From NCBI GenBank assembly GCA_041309225.1, contig JBFYZZ010000047.1, positions 1-31,208 of the forward strand: a stretch of DNA of 31,208 nucleotides, given 5' to 3'. Source of the DNA: JAFGLY01 sp041309225 (GTDB taxonomy: Bacteria > Myxococcota_A > UBA796 > JAFGLY01). Numbering within the stretch: the stretch's first letter is position 1; each line of letters opens with the position of its first letter. Below, in pieces: positions 1 through 7,961 of this stretch. The translations under genes and the position numbers were made by a program. Below the pieces are notes generated by a model. It searched no databases. It was not told where the DNA came from and saw only the letters and a program-made list of their open reading frames with translations.

Positions 1-324
1 CCAACGCCCCGCGTCGGACCGACGTCGAACCGACCGGCCGGATCACCACGACCCCTTCCGCTCGGCGGTTCGAACCGTTCCAGGCCCTCTCCCGACCCGA
101 AATGGCGTAACGCCTGGGTGCGCCCTGGCATTGCCCCTGTCCCGGGGACGCTGGCAGGTCGAGCGGCGCGGCGCGACGGGCGATCCGCAGCAGGACCGCG
201 GCACGCCGGACCGTCGAGATCGAGATCGAGTCCGAGTCCGATGTCGTCGCCCAATCCCTGCCTGTCGCGACTTCAGCCGTTCTGCGGCCCGTTCACGTTC
301 CAGATCGGAGCAGGTCCTGGATCC
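1..324. other. Left-edge stretch without a supported gene
   Basis: No reading frame here has a plausible start, signal peptide or recognisable protein. The stretch lies downstream of the minus-strand peptidase gene that ends at 325. It holds a perfect 12-bp palindrome (CGGTTCGAACCG, 66-77), an inverted repeat GGCGT-A-ACGCC (104-114) and a short hexamer repetition of GAGATC then GAGTCC (about 215-241). These could belong to a promoter for a gene beyond the left edge, but no -35/-10 pair could be assigned. Confidence 0.5.
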
Positions 325-1818
325 CTACCGGATGCGGAACGCGCGCGCCCTGGGGAGGGCCTCGGGTGCCACCGGCACATCGATCCGGCCGGGTTCGTCC
401 AGCACGACCTCGAGATACTCGACGCCGCCGGCGCGAAGGTCGCCGTCCGCTTCCTCGATCGGCTGGATCGGCGGGCCCTCGAGCACGAGCCACTGGTGGA
501 TGGTGGCGAAGGGATTCACGCCGAACTCGAAGGTGGTGAGCGGATCCTGGACACGGTCCTGGTAGTTGTACCGCGGGTCGCCGTTGAGGTCCGAGTCGTC
601 GTCCCCCCTCCGGCCCGACACCACCAGCGCGGTGTACCAGTCCAGAGCGACGTCCTCGACGGCCCGTCCGGTGGTGGCCTCCACGCAGGCGTCGCTCATC
701 TCGGGCGAGGCGAGCCAGTCGTGGATCCAGGCGAACCCACCGGCGTCCGTGAGGGTGCCGTCCACGGCGACCTCCATGCCCCCGGCCTGCTCGAAGAGGT
801 ACCGGAGGAAGAGGTAGATCGCGCCCCTCAGAACGCCGTCCCGCTCGTCTACGTAGGAGGACGACCCGCGCAGCGCGTCGTTGATGCTCACTCCCTGGAC
901 CGACGACTGCTCGTCGCCGTAGAACTCCCGCATGTCGATGGCGGCGGCCCAGACGTACTGGTTGCCGTTGTTGTAGCCCGTGATGTCCTGGGCGAGCGCG
1001 CTCATGCCCTCGGTCACGTAGACGTTCTCCCGCGCGTCGAGCAGGTCGTTCAGCACCCACTTGTGCCAGGCGTACACGAGGTGGGTCATCTCGTGCGCCC
1101 AGGTCTCGGTGATGGCGTTGGCCGAGGAGTACGAGGACTCGGGGTCCGGGATGCCCATGTAGATGGTCTCGCCCCCGTTGCCCCACGAGCCGCACCCCTC
1201 GATTGCCGCGATGTCGCACCAGGACACGTAGGCCACCGCGCCGTACTGGTTCACGGTGTAGGAGAGGAGGACGTCGATGCGGTCGCTGCCGTCCACGTCC
1301 GATTCCTCGCCGAACTCCTGGCGCATCCTGGGCAGCACGATGTCCTCGAACCGCGCGATCACGCCGTCGAGCGTGTCGGGGTCGATGTCGCCCATGGGGT
1401 TCCCGGTGGTGATGTCGCGCCAGATCACGAGTTCGTCCGTGACGAAGTCGGCCTCGGCCTCCACGGTGACGGCGTCCTCCCCGTTCCAGACGAGGAAGGA
1501 GCGGCGGCCGCCACGGGCACCCTCCCGGGCCGGATCGAGGGGGCGTCCGGTGCGGGAGGGGCGGTGCAACTCGACGCGCGAGGCCGTGGAGGCCGACGGT
1601 CCGTAGCCGTGGACGGTGTCGCGCGCGTCGTCGGCGCTGAAGAGGATCACCACGTACGTGCCGGGGTCGGGGATGTCGCCGCCCACGCCGGTGGCCGTGG
1701 TCTCCAGGTCGAAGACGTCGCCTGCCGGGTGGGCATCCCCGGGGCGGTCCCCGGTGTCGTCCGGTTCGGTCGGATCCCCGCAGGCGGGCAGCAGGAGGAG
1801 GGCGAGGGTGGGGATCAT
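325..1818 (-). CDS. Lipoprotein zinc metallopeptidase, gluzincin type (M30/hyicolysin-like)
   Basis: The 497-residue product starts with a short signal peptide ending in a lipobox (LPAC, Cys13), followed by a Glu/Asp/Thr/Gly linker, so it is probably a lipoprotein. Residues 242-246 read HEMTH, the HEXXH zinc site. Glu270 in the following TEGMSALAQD segment fits the third ligand of gluzincins. That spacing and the 'EG..A...D' context recall M30-type peptidases; this is family knowledge, not a database result. Part of the region before the motif (about 105-200) resembles a peptidase prodomain only loosely. It is the last gene of a three-gene minus-strand operon, 12 nt behind the HmuY-like gene. 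A protease beside a haem-binding lipoprotein and a TonB receptor could release haem or metal from host or environmental proteins, but that is inference. Confidence 0.65.
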   Translation of the reverse strand: MIPTLALLLLPACGDPTEPDDTGDRPGDAHPAGDVFDLETTATGVGGDIPDPGTYVVILFSADDARDTVHGYGPSASTASRVELHRPSRTGRPLDPAREGARGGRRSFLVWNGEDAVTVEAEADFVTDELVIWRDITTGNPMGDIDPDTLDGVIARFEDIVLPRMRQEFGEESDVDGSDRIDVLLSYTVNQYGAVAYVSWCDIAAIEGCGSWGNGGETIYMGIPDPESSYSSANAITETWAHEMTHLVYAWHKWVLNDLLDARENVYVTEGMSALAQDITGYNNGNQYVWAAAIDMREFYGDEQSSVQGVSINDALRGSSSYVDERDGVLRGAIYLFLRYLFEQAGGMEVAVDGTLTDAGGFAWIHDWLASPEMSDACVEATTGRAVEDVALDWYTALVVSGRRGDDDSDLNGDPRYNYQDRVQDPLTTFEFGVNPFATIHQWLVLEGPPIQPIEEADGDLRAGGVEYLEVVLDEPGRIDVPVAPEALPRARAFRIR

Positions 1819-1830
1819 CGGGATTTCCGG

Positions 1831-2883
1831 TCAGCGGCCGGGCGCAGCCAGGGGGGCCCAGCGCCAGGAGGGCCAACCGGGCTGGGAGGTGTCGCCGTCG
1901 GGGTAGTAGGAGAGGATCTCCATCTTGTACCAGCCCCCCTCGGCGTCGTGCAGCACGTAGACGACGTCCGCCGGGTCCAGGGTGTGCTCGGTGGCGTCGT
2001 ACACATACCAGTCCTCGAAGACCGAGCCGGTGCCGTCGTCGGTGACATAACCATCGGTGGGGGCCGTCTTCAGGGTGTCGAAGTCCTGCTTCGACAGTAC
2101 CGCGACCTCGGCGGTGGTCACGAAGGTCCACTCCTGCAGGGCGAGATCCCAGGCCTTGGGGACCAGGCCGTCCGGAAAGTCGACGCAGGCCCAGTCGTCC
2201 TCGCTCCGGGCGTCCACCCGAGTGACCGTGACCCCGCCGCCCGCATCGGTGGAGGTGAGGCGGCCCGCGTCCGTCGTGCAGGCGATCTCGCCTTCGGGAC
2301 CGGTGTCACCGGTGTCGTCCGGAGTCCAGGAGTCGTCGAGCGGACCCCAGTGGAGGTGGACGTAGCCCGGGGTGCCGGCGTGGTCGTAGTAGCCGAGGAA
2401 CTCCAGCTTGACGTGGTTCCGCTCGACCGTGCGCACGACGAAGACCACGGCGGCGGGGGTGACCTCGTGGGCGTCCGAGTCGTAGTCGAACCAGGTGTCG
2501 AAGGCGTACTCGAGGTCGCCGTCGCCATCGGCGTCGGGCCGATCCGAGACCCACCCGTCCGAGGGGACCTCCGAAATCGCGTTGTAATCGGCGCCGAACC
2601 GGGGGGAGACCTCCAGACCACCCGTCCCCGACACACCACCGTTGGACGACACCTTGTATCGCCGGAATCCCATGTCCCAGGAGGGATCGTCCGCCGGATC
2701 GGCCGGCGTCACCACGCGCGCGCGCTCGAGGTCCAGATAGACCCAGTTCGTCTCGCTCGTGGCGTCGATGACGGCCTCGCCGGGCTGCACGGTGCTGCCC
2801 TGCCCGGTGTCGTCACCCCCGGGGTCGATGGACTTGAGGCAGCCGGCGACGGCGAGGAGGGGCAGGAAGGCTGAGGGGTACAT
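1831..2883 (-). CDS. Lipoprotein with two tandem HmuY-like domains
   Basis: The ATG at 2883 gives 350 residues with a signal peptide and lipobox VAGC (Cys15), then a DDTG-rich linker. Residues about 38-181 look like a HmuY domain: the 'NWVYLDLE' strand, then 'SWDMGFRRYKVSSNGG' with the Asn-Gly-Gly turn, ending 'YYDHAGTPGYVHLHW'. Residues about 218-345 repeat the plan ('DDWACVDF', 'AWDLALQEW', ending 'SYYPDGDTS...WRWAPL'). The two copies are joined by a second Asp-Thr-Gly linker. Canonical HmuY is a single-domain haem-binding lipoprotein that delivers haem to the TonB receptor HmuR. The receptor gene lies directly upstream with only 2 nt between, which supports a partner role. Haem ligands cannot be assigned; other HmuY relatives bind different tetrapyrroles. 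A longer frame upstream of this ATG overlaps the receptor gene and was not used. Confidence 0.72.
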   Translation of the reverse strand: MYPSAFLPLLAVAGCLKSIDPGGDDTGQGSTVQPGEAVIDATSETNWVYLDLERARVVTPADPADDPSWDMGFRRYKVSSNGGVSGTGGLEVSPRFGADYNAISEVPSDGWVSDRPDADGDGDLEYAFDTWFDYDSDAHEVTPAAVVFVVRTVERNHVKLEFLGYYDHAGTPGYVHLHWGPLDDSWTPDDTGDTGPEGEIACTTDAGRLTSTDAGGGVTVTRVDARSEDDWACVDFPDGLVPKAWDLALQEWTFVTTAEVAVLSKQDFDTLKTAPTDGYVTDDGTGSVFEDWYVYDATEHTLDPADVVYVLHDAEGGWYKMEILSYYPDGDTSQPGWPSWRWAPLAAPGR

Positions 2884-2885
2884 GG

Positions 2886-4916
2886 TCACTCCCGGGCGGC
2901 CCTGGGGAGATCCACCACCAGGCCGCCGTAGTACGTCCGGGGATCGAGGTGGACCCACGTCGCGTCCCCCTCGCCGAGGATGTTGTCCACTCCCGCGAAG
3001 GCGCGCAGGCGGCGCCGGGCCAGCGGTTGCTCGAGGCGAACGTGCAGGTTGGCGTACGGGTCCACCGTGATCAGCGTGATCGCACCGTCCGAGTCGTCGG
3101 GATCGTAGAAGGACGTGATGCCGGTGAACTCGCCGCGAACCGTGGCGCGGGCACCCAGCCTCGGCACCTTCACCGTGATCGCCGCCGTGCCCTGGTACGG
3201 GGCGCGCCCGTCGAGGGGCAGGTAGTCGCCCTCCCAGATGACCTCGGGGTCCTCGTTCCGGGTCCAGAGGTAGGTGCAGGAGAGGTCGATCGTGACGATC
3301 TCCAGCGGACGGACCCGGACCGCCGCCTCGACGCCCTGGGTCACCGCGGCCGCCACGTTCTCGTACCGGTAGAGGGCCGCCTGGGTGGCGTCCGCATCGG
3401 ACACGTGGGTGTAGGTGATCATGTCGGTGAGGTCGTTGCGGAAGGCGTCCACACGCAGGATCGCGGTGGACGCGGGCGAGACCTCGAACCCGGCGGACAC
3501 GTTCCGGGACGTCTCGGGCTCGAGGTCGGGGTTCCCCTCCACGCGGTAGTTGGCCGACGGGTTCTCCCAGAGGAGGAACATCTCCTTGAACGCGGGAGCC
3601 CGGTACCCGAGCCCGCCGGAGAGCCGCAGTGCCACCCTCCCGCTGGGGTCCCAGCGGAGCGCGAGACGGGGCGTGGTGTGGGCCCCGAACCAGGAGTCCA
3701 CATCCAGCCGGGCGCCGGGCACCACCCGGAGGGGACGCTCCGCTCCGATGGTCCACTGCTCCTGGGCATAGACCGCCCCGCGCAGGCGAGCGGCGGAGCC
3801 GTCGACCCCGGGGGCGACGGTCCCGCCCACGAGCCGCGGCGATTCCATGTGCTCGAGGGCGGCCTCGCCACCCACCGTGACGACGTGATCCCCCAGGACG
3901 ACGGTGGCCATGGCGTCGGCCCGGATCTGGACCTCGAGCGATTCCTCGTAGTCGTCCAGGTCGTCGCTCCCCCGCTGGTCCTCGGACATCTGGTCGCGGT
4001 AGGCGGTACCGTGGAGCCCCCCCTGGATGCGGGTGCGGGCGCCGGCGAGCGCGTCGAGCCCGAGGCGGAGTCCTGCGTCCTCCGTGAGGTTACGGACGTC
4101 GAAGGTGGCGGTCTCGGAATCCACGCGCCGGCTGTCGCGGATCGCGTAGGCCCCGTCGGTCAGGAGGCGGAGGCTCGAGCCGACCTTGCGCGCGGCGTCG
4201 AAACCGCCGGACGCCGCGCGGACCCGGCTGCCGTCGGTCTGGGGGTTCGAGAGGTCGAGGTCGTAGCCGTCGGTGGCATGGAGGCCGAGGTCGAGGCCCG
4301 CGGTCCACGCGTCCCCCGCCAGGTCCACGTCCGTGCTGGCGTCCAGCGTGTTTCGGCTGCCGTAGGAGGCGAGGCTCTGGAGGTGCCAGGGGTCCCGCGC
4401 TCCGCGCGTGATGATGTTGACCACGCCCGCGATGGCGTCGGATCCGTAGAGGGCCGAGGCCGCACCCTTCACGATCTCGATGCGGTCGATCCGCTCGGCA
4501 GGGAAGCGGGACAGGTCGATCACGCCGTCCTTGCGGCCGATCACCCGTTGTCCGTCCACGAGGACGAGCGTGTACTTGGGGTCCAGTCCCTGGAGGCGGA
4601 TCCCCGCGCCGCGGAAGGTGCGGTCCACCTGGACTCCGGGAGCGGCCTCCAGGACCTCGGAGGCGTCTGAGGCGCCCGAGGCCTCGATCTCCTCCCGCGT
4701 GATCACGTAGGTGGTGACCACGGCCTGGCTCAACGGGGTCTCGGTGCGCGTTCCGGTGACCACCACGATCTCGCCCGGGGCGTCGTCGCCCTCGGGCGGC
4801 GGGGTGGGGGCTCCGTCCTCGTCGGCCGACCGGGCGGCATCGCCGGATCCCGCCTGGGCCCCCAGGGGCGGGGCCAGGAGGAGGAAGGCGGACGCGAAGG
4901 CGACGGGAGCGGGCAC
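2886..4916 (-). CDS. TonB-dependent outer-membrane receptor (HmuR/BtuB-like)
   Basis: The 676-residue protein has an N-terminal signal peptide (about 1-22), an acidic proline-rich stretch, and a plug domain beginning near 'EIVVVTGTRTE'. Plug hallmarks include 'LVLVDGQRVIG', 'FPAERIDRIEIVKGAASALYG' (shown across 128-155) and 'AIAGVVNIITR'. The remaining 450-odd residues are the 22-strand barrel type with repeated aromatic/Gly strands. Length is normal for the family. The start is GTG at 4916; no in-frame ATG lies just upstream and the Shine-Dalgarno is weak. Such receptors import haem, cobalamin or metal chelates using TonB energy; the adjacent HmuY-like lipoprotein suggests haem or another tetrapyrrole. 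It is first in the operon and has a perfect dyad 22-36 nt before its start codon. In a cell that makes many c-type cytochromes, haem or iron demand would be high. Confidence 0.88.
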   Translation of the reverse strand: MPAPVAFASAFLLLAPPLGAQAGSGDAARSADEDGAPTPPPEGDDAPGEIVVVTGTRTETPLSQAVVTTYVITREEIEASGASDASEVLEAAPGVQVDRTFRGAGIRLQGLDPKYTLVLVDGQRVIGRKDGVIDLSRFPAERIDRIEIVKGAASALYGSDAIAGVVNIITRGARDPWHLQSLASYGSRNTLDASTDVDLAGDAWTAGLDLGLHATDGYDLDLSNPQTDGSRVRAASGGFDAARKVGSSLRLLTDGAYAIRDSRRVDSETATFDVRNLTEDAGLRLGLDALAGARTRIQGGLHGTAYRDQMSEDQRGSDDLDDYEESLEVQIRADAMATVVLGDHVVTVGGEAALEHMESPRLVGGTVAPGVDGSAARLRGAVYAQEQWTIGAERPLRVVPGARLDVDSWFGAHTTPRLALRWDPSGRVALRLSGGLGYRAPAFKEMFLLWENPSANYRVEGNPDLEPETSRNVSAGFEVSPASTAILRVDAFRNDLTDMITYTHVSDADATQAALYRYENVAAAVTQGVEAAVRVRPLEIVTIDLSCTYLWTRNEDPEVIWEGDYLPLDGRAPYQGTAAITVKVPRLGARATVRGEFTGITSFYDPDDSDGAITLITVDPYANLHVRLEQPLARRRLRAFAGVDNILGEGDATWVHLDPRTYYGGLVVDLPRAARE

Positions 4917-4937
4917 GGTGGAGCCGGGTCGAAGGTC

Positions 4938-4952
4938 GGGGCATTCTGCCCC
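4938..4952. promoter_or_regulatory. Perfect dyad GGGGCA-N3-TGCCCC before the TonB operon
   Basis: The 15-mer GGGGCATTCTGCCCC is a perfect inverted repeat with a 3-nt centre, placed 22-36 nt before the GTG start of the receptor gene. Its core matches dyads found at 22644-22654 and 22753-22763 (GGCATTCTGCCCC against GGCATTCCGCCCC, one mismatch in 13). It could be an operator close to the translation start or a short RNA hairpin in the leader. The first is favoured because the same pattern recurs elsewhere. Confidence 0.4.
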
Positions 4953-5056
4953 AGAACCGCCGCTCCTGCTACCCTCGCCTCATCCCCGGATGGTCGCGCG
5001 ATCCCCCCTCCGAGGGCGTCCGGCCGTCGACGCACGCTGGCCCGTACGGCCTCGCT

Positions 5057-5173
5057 TCAGCGCCGGGTGCTCCTCGTGACGGCGGGCGGTCGATTGAAGA
5101 TCGCGCCCAGTCCAAAGAGAACCAGCGCTGGAAGCACAATCCGGACGAGGATCATTGCGAATATCGTTTCCAC
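5057..5173 (-). CDS. Possible 38-residue single-span membrane peptide
   Basis: A GTG at 5173 opens a 38-codon frame ending in TGA at 5057-5059. The peptide begins (V/M)ETIFAMILVRIVLP, continues with a hydrophobic stretch to 'LFGLGAIF', and ends with a basic tail. This is the pattern of a small single-pass inner-membrane protein. An AGGGTGG sequence a few nt before the GTG could serve as ribosome binding site; an internal ATG at 5155 has none. It lies 140 nt upstream of the TonB receptor gene in the same direction. No family is recognised and short frames in GC-rich DNA are often chance, so this is tentative. Confidence 0.33.
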   Translation of the reverse strand: METIFAMILVRIVLPALVLFGLGAIFNRPPAVTRSTRR

Positions 5174-5267
5174 AGGTCCACCCTACGCGTTCCGAGAGAG
5201 ACGTACAATCCGTATCGTCGAAATACACGGGGTTCTCGCGGGCCGCGTCCAGGGCCCCGCCCCGCCC

Positions 5268-5296
5268 TTGTCAACAGTGTGCAAACAACATACAGG
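5268..5296 (+). promoter_or_regulatory. Candidate sigma70-type promoter for the 11-heme gene
   Basis: TTGTCA (5268-5273, 5 of 6 to the -35 consensus) is separated by 17 nt from TACAGG (5291-5296, 3 of 6 to the -10 consensus). Transcription would begin about 75 nt before the ATG at 5375. The -10 match is poor. Confidence 0.28.
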
Positions 5297-5374
5297 GGGT
5301 GTCCCCGCACGGGGTCCCACCCCCGGATCCCGTCATAGGGAGACGGTCACGCCAATCCTGGAGAAATCGCTCCG

Positions 5375-6727
5375 ATGGTCGCTCTTCGAGGATCTCGTGC
5401 GATCGGGGATCCCCTTGTCCGGGCGGGTGTCTTGTGGTTCGTCCTGCTCGCGGGTCTGGCCCTCGGTGCCGGATCTGCCGACGCAGCCCCTGGGACCCCC
5501 CACCCCGTAGACGGGCGTGGCGACTGCCTCGCCTGCCACGGCGCGTCGGGTCCGAAGCCGTCCCCGGCGGACCACGCGGGTCGTCCGAACCCCACCTGCC
5601 TCGCGTGCCATCCGGCCACCTTGGCCGCGGTGCCGGAACCTGCCGGCGCGCCACCAGCGGCCACCGGCACGCCGCTGCGTGCGCCAGGGGCAGCCCGCCG
5701 CCGGACTGGCCCCATCGCCCCCGCCGCGGCGGTCGCCTCGATGGGGGATGCGTGCCTGGCCTGCCACGCCGATCCGGGCCTGACCATGACCCTGCCCGGG
5801 GGCGCGACGATGTCCGTGGGCATGGACGCCGCGGCCTTCGCGAAGTCCATCCACGGGGACAAGCTCACCTGCCGGGCGTGCCACCGGGGGATCGAGGGCT
5901 TCCCCCACCCCCCCCGGACGGAGACCTCGAGACGCGAGTACTCCCTCGCCAACTACGAGGCCTGCAAGACCTGTCACTTCGACAACTACACCCGCACCCT
6001 CGACAGCATGCACCACCGCGTGCTCGCCGAGGGGAACGAGAACGCACCCGTGTGCACGGACTGCCACGGGGCGCACGACGTCGTGGACCTGCGCGGGAAG
6101 GGGGTGGCCATCTCCAGGACCTGCGCCTCGTGCCACCAGGAGGTCTACGCATCGTACGCCCAGAGCGTCCACGGCAAGGCGATCACCGAGGGCAACGCGG
6201 ATGTTCCGGACTGCACCGACTGCCACGGCGCGCACCAGATGGTCGATCCGAGGACCCGGCAGTTCCACGAGGACTCGCCCGACCTGTGCGCCACCTGCCA
6301 CACCGATGCCGAGGTGATGGGCCGGTACGGCATCTCCACCAACGTACTCAAGTCCTACCTCCAAGACTTCCACGGGGTCACGGTTTCCTTCTACAAGAAG
6401 AGGACCCCGGAGGACGCCACGGTGAAGGCCGTCTGCACGGACTGCCACGGGATCCACGACATCCGGGCCACCGACGACCCCGAGTCGTCGGTCATCCGGG
6501 CGAACCTGGTGCAGACCTGCCGGAAGTGCCACCCCGACGCCACCGAGGCGTTCCCCGCCGCGTGGCTCTCCCACTACGAACCGAGTCCCACGCGGGCTCC
6601 GATGGTGTACTGGGTGAAGGTCTTCTACCGGATCTTCGTGCCGCTCATCGTCGGCGGCCTGGTGCTCCACATCGGGCTCGATCTCGGCCGGCTCCTGGTC
6701 AATCGCCTGCGCAGGAAGCGAGGGTAG
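5375..6727 (+). CDS. Membrane-anchored 11-heme cytochrome c (cytochrome c3 / NrfB-like superfamily)
   Basis: The 450-residue protein has a long signal peptide (cleavage near ADA-A, about residue 38) and eleven CXXCH motifs: CLACH, CLACH, CLACH, CRACH, CKTCH, CTDCH, CASCH, CTDCH, CATCH, CTDCH and CRKCH. Several are followed by the 'HGAH' type distal histidine segment, and 'SVHGK'-type histidines supply further ligands. The last 40 residues hold one membrane helix (from 'YWVKVFYRIF' on) and a basic cytoplasmic tail, so the haem domain faces the periplasm. The ATG at 5375 is preceded by GGAG. The cytochrome b gene starts 5 nt after the stop, so the two form an operon and presumably a quinol:cytochrome c oxidoreductase. 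The C-terminal helix with its 'LH.GL.L' motif resembles the first helix of the 19-heme fusion protein encoded at 7962-10751. Confidence 0.88.
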   Translation: MVALRGSRAIGDPLVRAGVLWFVLLAGLALGAGSADAAPGTPHPVDGRGDCLACHGASGPKPSPADHAGRPNPTCLACHPATLAAVPEPAGAPPAATGTPLRAPGAARRRTGPIAPAAAVASMGDACLACHADPGLTMTLPGGATMSVGMDAAAFAKSIHGDKLTCRACHRGIEGFPHPPRTETSRREYSLANYEACKTCHFDNYTRTLDSMHHRVLAEGNENAPVCTDCHGAHDVVDLRGKGVAISRTCASCHQEVYASYAQSVHGKAITEGNADVPDCTDCHGAHQMVDPRTRQFHEDSPDLCATCHTDAEVMGRYGISTNVLKSYLQDFHGVTVSFYKKRTPEDATVKAVCTDCHGIHDIRATDDPESSVIRANLVQTCRKCHPDATEAFPAAWLSHYEPSPTRAPMVYWVKVFYRIFVPLIVGGLVLHIGLDLGRLLVNRLRRKRG

Positions 6728-6732
6728 TCCGC

Positions 6733-7467
6733 ATGCCGTCCGACGTCTCCTCCTCCGCCGAGCGTCGGGCCGAGCCCTGGGTGGTCCGCTTCGCACTCCC
6801 GCAGCGGATCGAGCACCTCCTCCTCGTCGTCTCGTTCACCCTGCTCGTGCTCACGGGCCTTCCCCAGAGGTTCGCGGCCACGGGCTGGGCCCAGTCCATG
6901 ATCTGGGCCTTCGGCGGCATCGATTCCACCCGCCTCATCCACCGCGCGTTCGCGGTGATGTTCATGGTCGAGGGTGCCTGGCACGCAGCCTGGGTCACCT
7001 GGCTCCTCGCCACCCGCCGTGCTCGGCCCTCCATGCTCCCCACCCCGCGCGACGTGACCGACTCCGTCCGCCAGATCGGGTACTACCTCGGGATCGCGAA
7101 GGCGGAGCCAGCGTACGACCGGTACGACTACCGCCAGAAGTTCGAGTACTGGGGCGTGGTGTGGGGCGGTGTCGTGATGGTGGTCACCGGGCTCATCATG
7201 ATGTTCCCCACGCGCGCCGCGGCCATCCTCCCGGGCGAGTTCATCCCCGCGGCCAAGGAGGCCCACGGCGGCGAGGCGCTCCTGGCCTTCCTGGTCATCG
7301 TCACCTGGCACCTGTACGGGGCCCACTTGAATCCCCACCGCTTCCCGGCGGACACGACGATCTTCACGGGCCGGATCACCCGCCGTCGCATGGAGGCGGA
7401 GCACCCGCTCGAACTGGCCAGGATGGTGGATCGGGGCGATCCCTCGGCACGTCCCCCCGAAGCGTGA
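6733..7467 (+). CDS. Cytochrome b subunit, formate dehydrogenase gamma-like, four-helix
   Basis: The 244-residue protein has four hydrophobic helices at about 26-43, 66-92, 139-159 and 178-199. Histidines placed in or near the helices (His28, His70, His84, His178, His193, His198) fit two b-type haems, as in FdnI/HydC-like cytochromes b. The 'LTG' after helix 1 and 'HPHRFPADTTIFTG'-like segment (about 198-212) after helix 4 are typical of the group associated with multiheme cytochromes. The start is ATG at 6733, 5 nt after the stop of the 11-heme gene. It likely carries quinol electrons to the 11-heme partner in the periplasm, or the reverse. It aligns along its whole length with the membrane part of the fusion protein at 7962-10751. 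Its stop lies only 16 nt from the convergent tetraheme gene. Confidence 0.86.
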   Translation: MPSDVSSSAERRAEPWVVRFALPQRIEHLLLVVSFTLLVLTGLPQRFAATGWAQSMIWAFGGIDSTRLIHRAFAVMFMVEGAWHAAWVTWLLATRRARPSMLPTPRDVTDSVRQIGYYLGIAKAEPAYDRYDYRQKFEYWGVVWGGVVMVVTGLIMMFPTRAAAILPGEFIPAAKEAHGGEALLAFLVIVTWHLYGAHLNPHRFPADTTIFTGRITRRRMEAEHPLELARMVDRGDPSARPPEA

Positions 7468-7483
7468 GCGCGCTCGGCGGATC

Positions 7484-7879
7484 CTACTTCGTCGGGGCGT
7501 GGCACACCGTGCAGGTCTTGACGTCCCAGCCCTTGTGGCTCGGGGGGGCCGCGGGGATCCCCTGCATGGTGACGCCGTGGCAGGCCATGCACTGTTCGCG
7601 GCCGGCGAGTTCGTGGGAGATGGGCTCGGGGTCGGCCTTCTGAACCGGAGAATCCGCTGCGTGGCAGAGCTGGCAGGTGGCGTTGTCGCGGCCCTTGTGG
7701 GTCTCGGTGGGCATCGCCGGCAGGCCCTGCATGGCGCCGCCGTGGCACATGAGGCAGTTCTCGCGGCCCGCGAGGTCGTGGGGCGTGGGCTTGGGTTTCA
7801 CCACCTCCCCTGCCGAGGCCACTCCGGTCAGGAGGGCGAGGGCGAGGAGGGGGACGGCGAGGGAAGCTGGTCTGTGCAT
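7484..7879 (-). CDS. Periplasmic tetraheme cytochrome c with internal duplication
   Basis: From the ATG at 7879 the product has 131 residues: a clear signal peptide (about 1-23, ending ASA) and four CXXCH motifs (CLMCH, CQLCH, CMACH, CTVCH). The mature protein is two copies of a unit of about 45 residues, each 'H(D/E)LAGRE.C..CHG..MQG(L/I)PA' then 'HKG.D..TC..CHA'. Size and haem number fit a soluble periplasmic shuttle (small tetraheme type), which would ferry electrons between inner-membrane modules and an outer-membrane conduit; that role is inference. An in-frame upstream start at 7918 would put 13 residues before the signal peptide and is less likely; AGAGGA stands before the chosen ATG. 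It is third after the decaheme and fusion genes but has a promoter-like sequence of its own 30 nt upstream. Confidence 0.85.
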   Translation of the reverse strand: MHRPASLAVPLLALALLTGVASAGEVVKPKPTPHDLAGRENCLMCHGGAMQGLPAMPTETHKGRDNATCQLCHAADSPVQKADPEPISHELAGREQCMACHGVTMQGIPAAPPSHKGWDVKTCTVCHAPTK

Positions 7880-7909
7880 GGGGGCGTTCCTCTGTGGCTG
7901 AATATGTTT

Positions 7910-7938
7910 TCTATACACTGCATCGGAACATCCCGCAA
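7910..7938 (-). promoter_or_regulatory. Candidate promoter for the tetraheme cytochrome gene
   Basis: On the minus strand TTGCGG (7938-7933) and TATAGA (7915-7910) are 17 nt apart, in an AT-rich island unusual for this window, and 30 nt before the ATG at 7879. This suggests that the small cytochrome can be expressed independently of the two large genes upstream. The -35 match is only partial. Confidence 0.4.
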
Positions 7939-7961
7939 GGGACTTCCGCCGTCCACCTGCC

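Larger units (their letters stand above)
4917..5374. other. Divergent intergenic region between TonB operon and 11-heme gene
   Basis: This 458-bp gap separates the minus-strand receptor from the plus-strand cytochrome. It contains the dyad at 4938-4952, a possible 38-residue membrane peptide on the minus strand (5057-5173) and a promoter-like pair on the plus strand at 5268-5296. It is less GC-rich around 5090-5300 than the surrounding genes, as expected for promoter DNA. Nothing else was recognised. Confidence 0.6.

Noticed and set aside
66..77. CGGTTCGAACCG as the T-arm of a tRNA
   Set aside because: The sequence contains GTTCGA, but the bases around it do not form a 5-bp T stem, and no acceptor, D or anticodon arm can be drawn nearby.
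118..2874. A long plus-strand open frame opposite the peptidase and HmuY-like genes
   Set aside because: The minus strand carries signal peptides, lipoboxes, a zinc site and HmuY motifs; the plus frame has only low-complexity Val/Gly/Arg content.
7464..7486. Palindrome GAGCGCGCTC between convergent stops as a terminator
   Set aside because: It is only 10 bp, overlaps the cytochrome b stop and has no loop or T-run, so it is too weak to list as a terminator.
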